Origin: Gemmatimonadota bacterium
GTDB taxonomy: Bacteria; Gemmatimonadota; Gemmatimonadetes; Longimicrobiales; Gaopeijiaceae
NCBI GenBank assembly: GCA_007129525.1
Contig: SKVI01000154.1
Coordinates: forward strand, 1-6,850
Length of the DNA: 6,850 nt
Direction of reading: 5' to 3'
The position numbers were made by a program, and so were the translations under genes. This document shows, piece by piece, positions 6,613-6,850 of the stretch. Each line of letters opens with the position of its first letter. Positions within the stretch are counted from its first letter, which is position 1. The notes under the pieces were generated by a model that was given only the letters and a program-made list of their open reading frames with translations, was not told the origin of the DNA and ran no database searches.

Positions 6613-6725
6613 TTGGGTCGATGAATACGGCGCGTCGGCCCTGCGCACCGCCCTCTGGTCATGTATCGTGAGGCCGACAGTTCCGAACCCGGACCACGTT
6701 CCAGCACAGCGACGGAGGGCCGCAC
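6613..6725 (+). other. Leader region upstream of the glutamine amidotransferase
   Basis: These 113 bases lie between the structured element and the amidotransferase start. I found no promoter pair that matches consensus convincingly, no terminator and no small ORF with a good ribosome binding site. The promoter for the plus-strand gene is either here with non-standard boxes or inside the structured element. Confidence 0.45.
6714..6719 (+). promoter_or_regulatory. Ribosome binding site of the class II glutamine amidotransferase
   Basis: GGAGGG stands six bases before the ATG at 6726. This strong site fixes the start and places Cys at residue 2, as the enzyme class requires. Confidence 0.85.
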
Positions 6726-6850
6726 ATGTGCCGCTTCACCTTCTATCGGGGCGAGTCCCTGCCCCTCAGTTCACTGCTCACCGAGCCGGACAACTCCCTC
6801 ATCCACCAGAGCACCCACGCCCGGGAGCGCACGGAACCCCTGAACGGCGA
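6726..6850 (+). CDS. Class II glutamine amidotransferase (EgtC/YafJ type), 5' end only
   Basis: The first 41 codons are visible before the right edge. The protein begins Met-Cys-Arg-Phe, which after Met removal leaves Cys as the N-terminal nucleophile of Ntn-type class II amidotransferases. The segment SLIHQSTHARERTEPLNG (24-41) matches the conserved early motif of the EgtC/YafJ group (typically S-x-HARERxEPxNGDGFG); the Arg residues there help bind the glutamine carboxylate. The family hydrolyses glutamine or gamma-glutamyl amides. EgtC acts in ergothioneine biosynthesis, but many relatives are orphan genes, and no other egt gene is in view. The gene is divergent from the acyl-CoA dehydrogenase across the 374-base structured region. 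Family assignment is firm for so short a piece; the specific substrate is unknown. Confidence 0.85.
   Translation, partial: MCRFTFYRGESLPLSSLLTEPDNSLIHQSTHARERTEPLNG

Noticed and set aside
6439..6648. Minus-strand 69-codon open frame through the structured element
   Set aside because: The product is Arg-rich with no domain, it crosses one terminal repeat, and it has no good ribosome binding site. If the element is a dispersed repeat, this frame may recur with it without being a gene.

Overview
This is a G+C-rich bacterial chromosomal window with tightly packed genes and no rRNA, tRNA, phage, IS transposase or CRISPR signal. The proteins are ordinary housekeeping or accessory enzymes and membrane proteins. 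A lineage cannot be fixed from the sequence. A high-G+C Gram-negative such as Gemmatimonadota or a proteobacterium would fit, but that is a guess.

Layout. (1) Bases 1-2052, minus strand: a two-gene operon. A small zinc-ribbon, single-pass membrane protein (start 2052) overlaps by ATGA a large gene (start 1678) that runs off the left edge. The large gene fuses an N-terminal TVP38/TMEM64 (VTT/DedA-superfamily) membrane domain to a mercuric-reductase-like FAD/NAD(P) disulfide oxidoreductase. (2) Bases 2053-2203: the divergent intergenic region, with one weak sigma70-like promoter candidate. (3) Bases 2204-3916, plus strand: a complete AGCS-family sodium:alanine/glycine symporter carrying an unusual hydrophilic insertion of about 100 residues. 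(4) Bases 3930-4574, minus strand: a two-helix membrane protein of unknown function, convergent with the symporter. (5) Bases 4575-4722: a gap with two GC-rich stem-loops. (6) Bases 4723-6351, minus strand: a complete AidB-like acyl-CoA dehydrogenase with a GTG start and a clear Shine-Dalgarno. (7) Bases 6352-6725: a non-coding, strongly structured region containing a 248-bp segment bounded by perfect 18-bp inverted repeats. (8) Bases 6726-6850, plus strand: the first 41 codons of a class II glutamine amidotransferase (EgtC/YafJ type), cut by the right edge.

The two left genes are translationally coupled and probably act together at the membrane, possibly in thiol/redox chemistry. The acyl-CoA dehydrogenase and the downstream membrane protein are co-oriented and may share a transcript. 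The most unusual item is the 248-bp element at 6365-6612. Its inner end lies one base from the Shine-Dalgarno of the dehydrogenase gene, so it would form most of that gene's leader. It could be a non-autonomous mobile repeat (MITE-like) or a structured regulatory leader. Two real genes run off the window edges (1-1678 and 6726-6850), so both are incomplete here.
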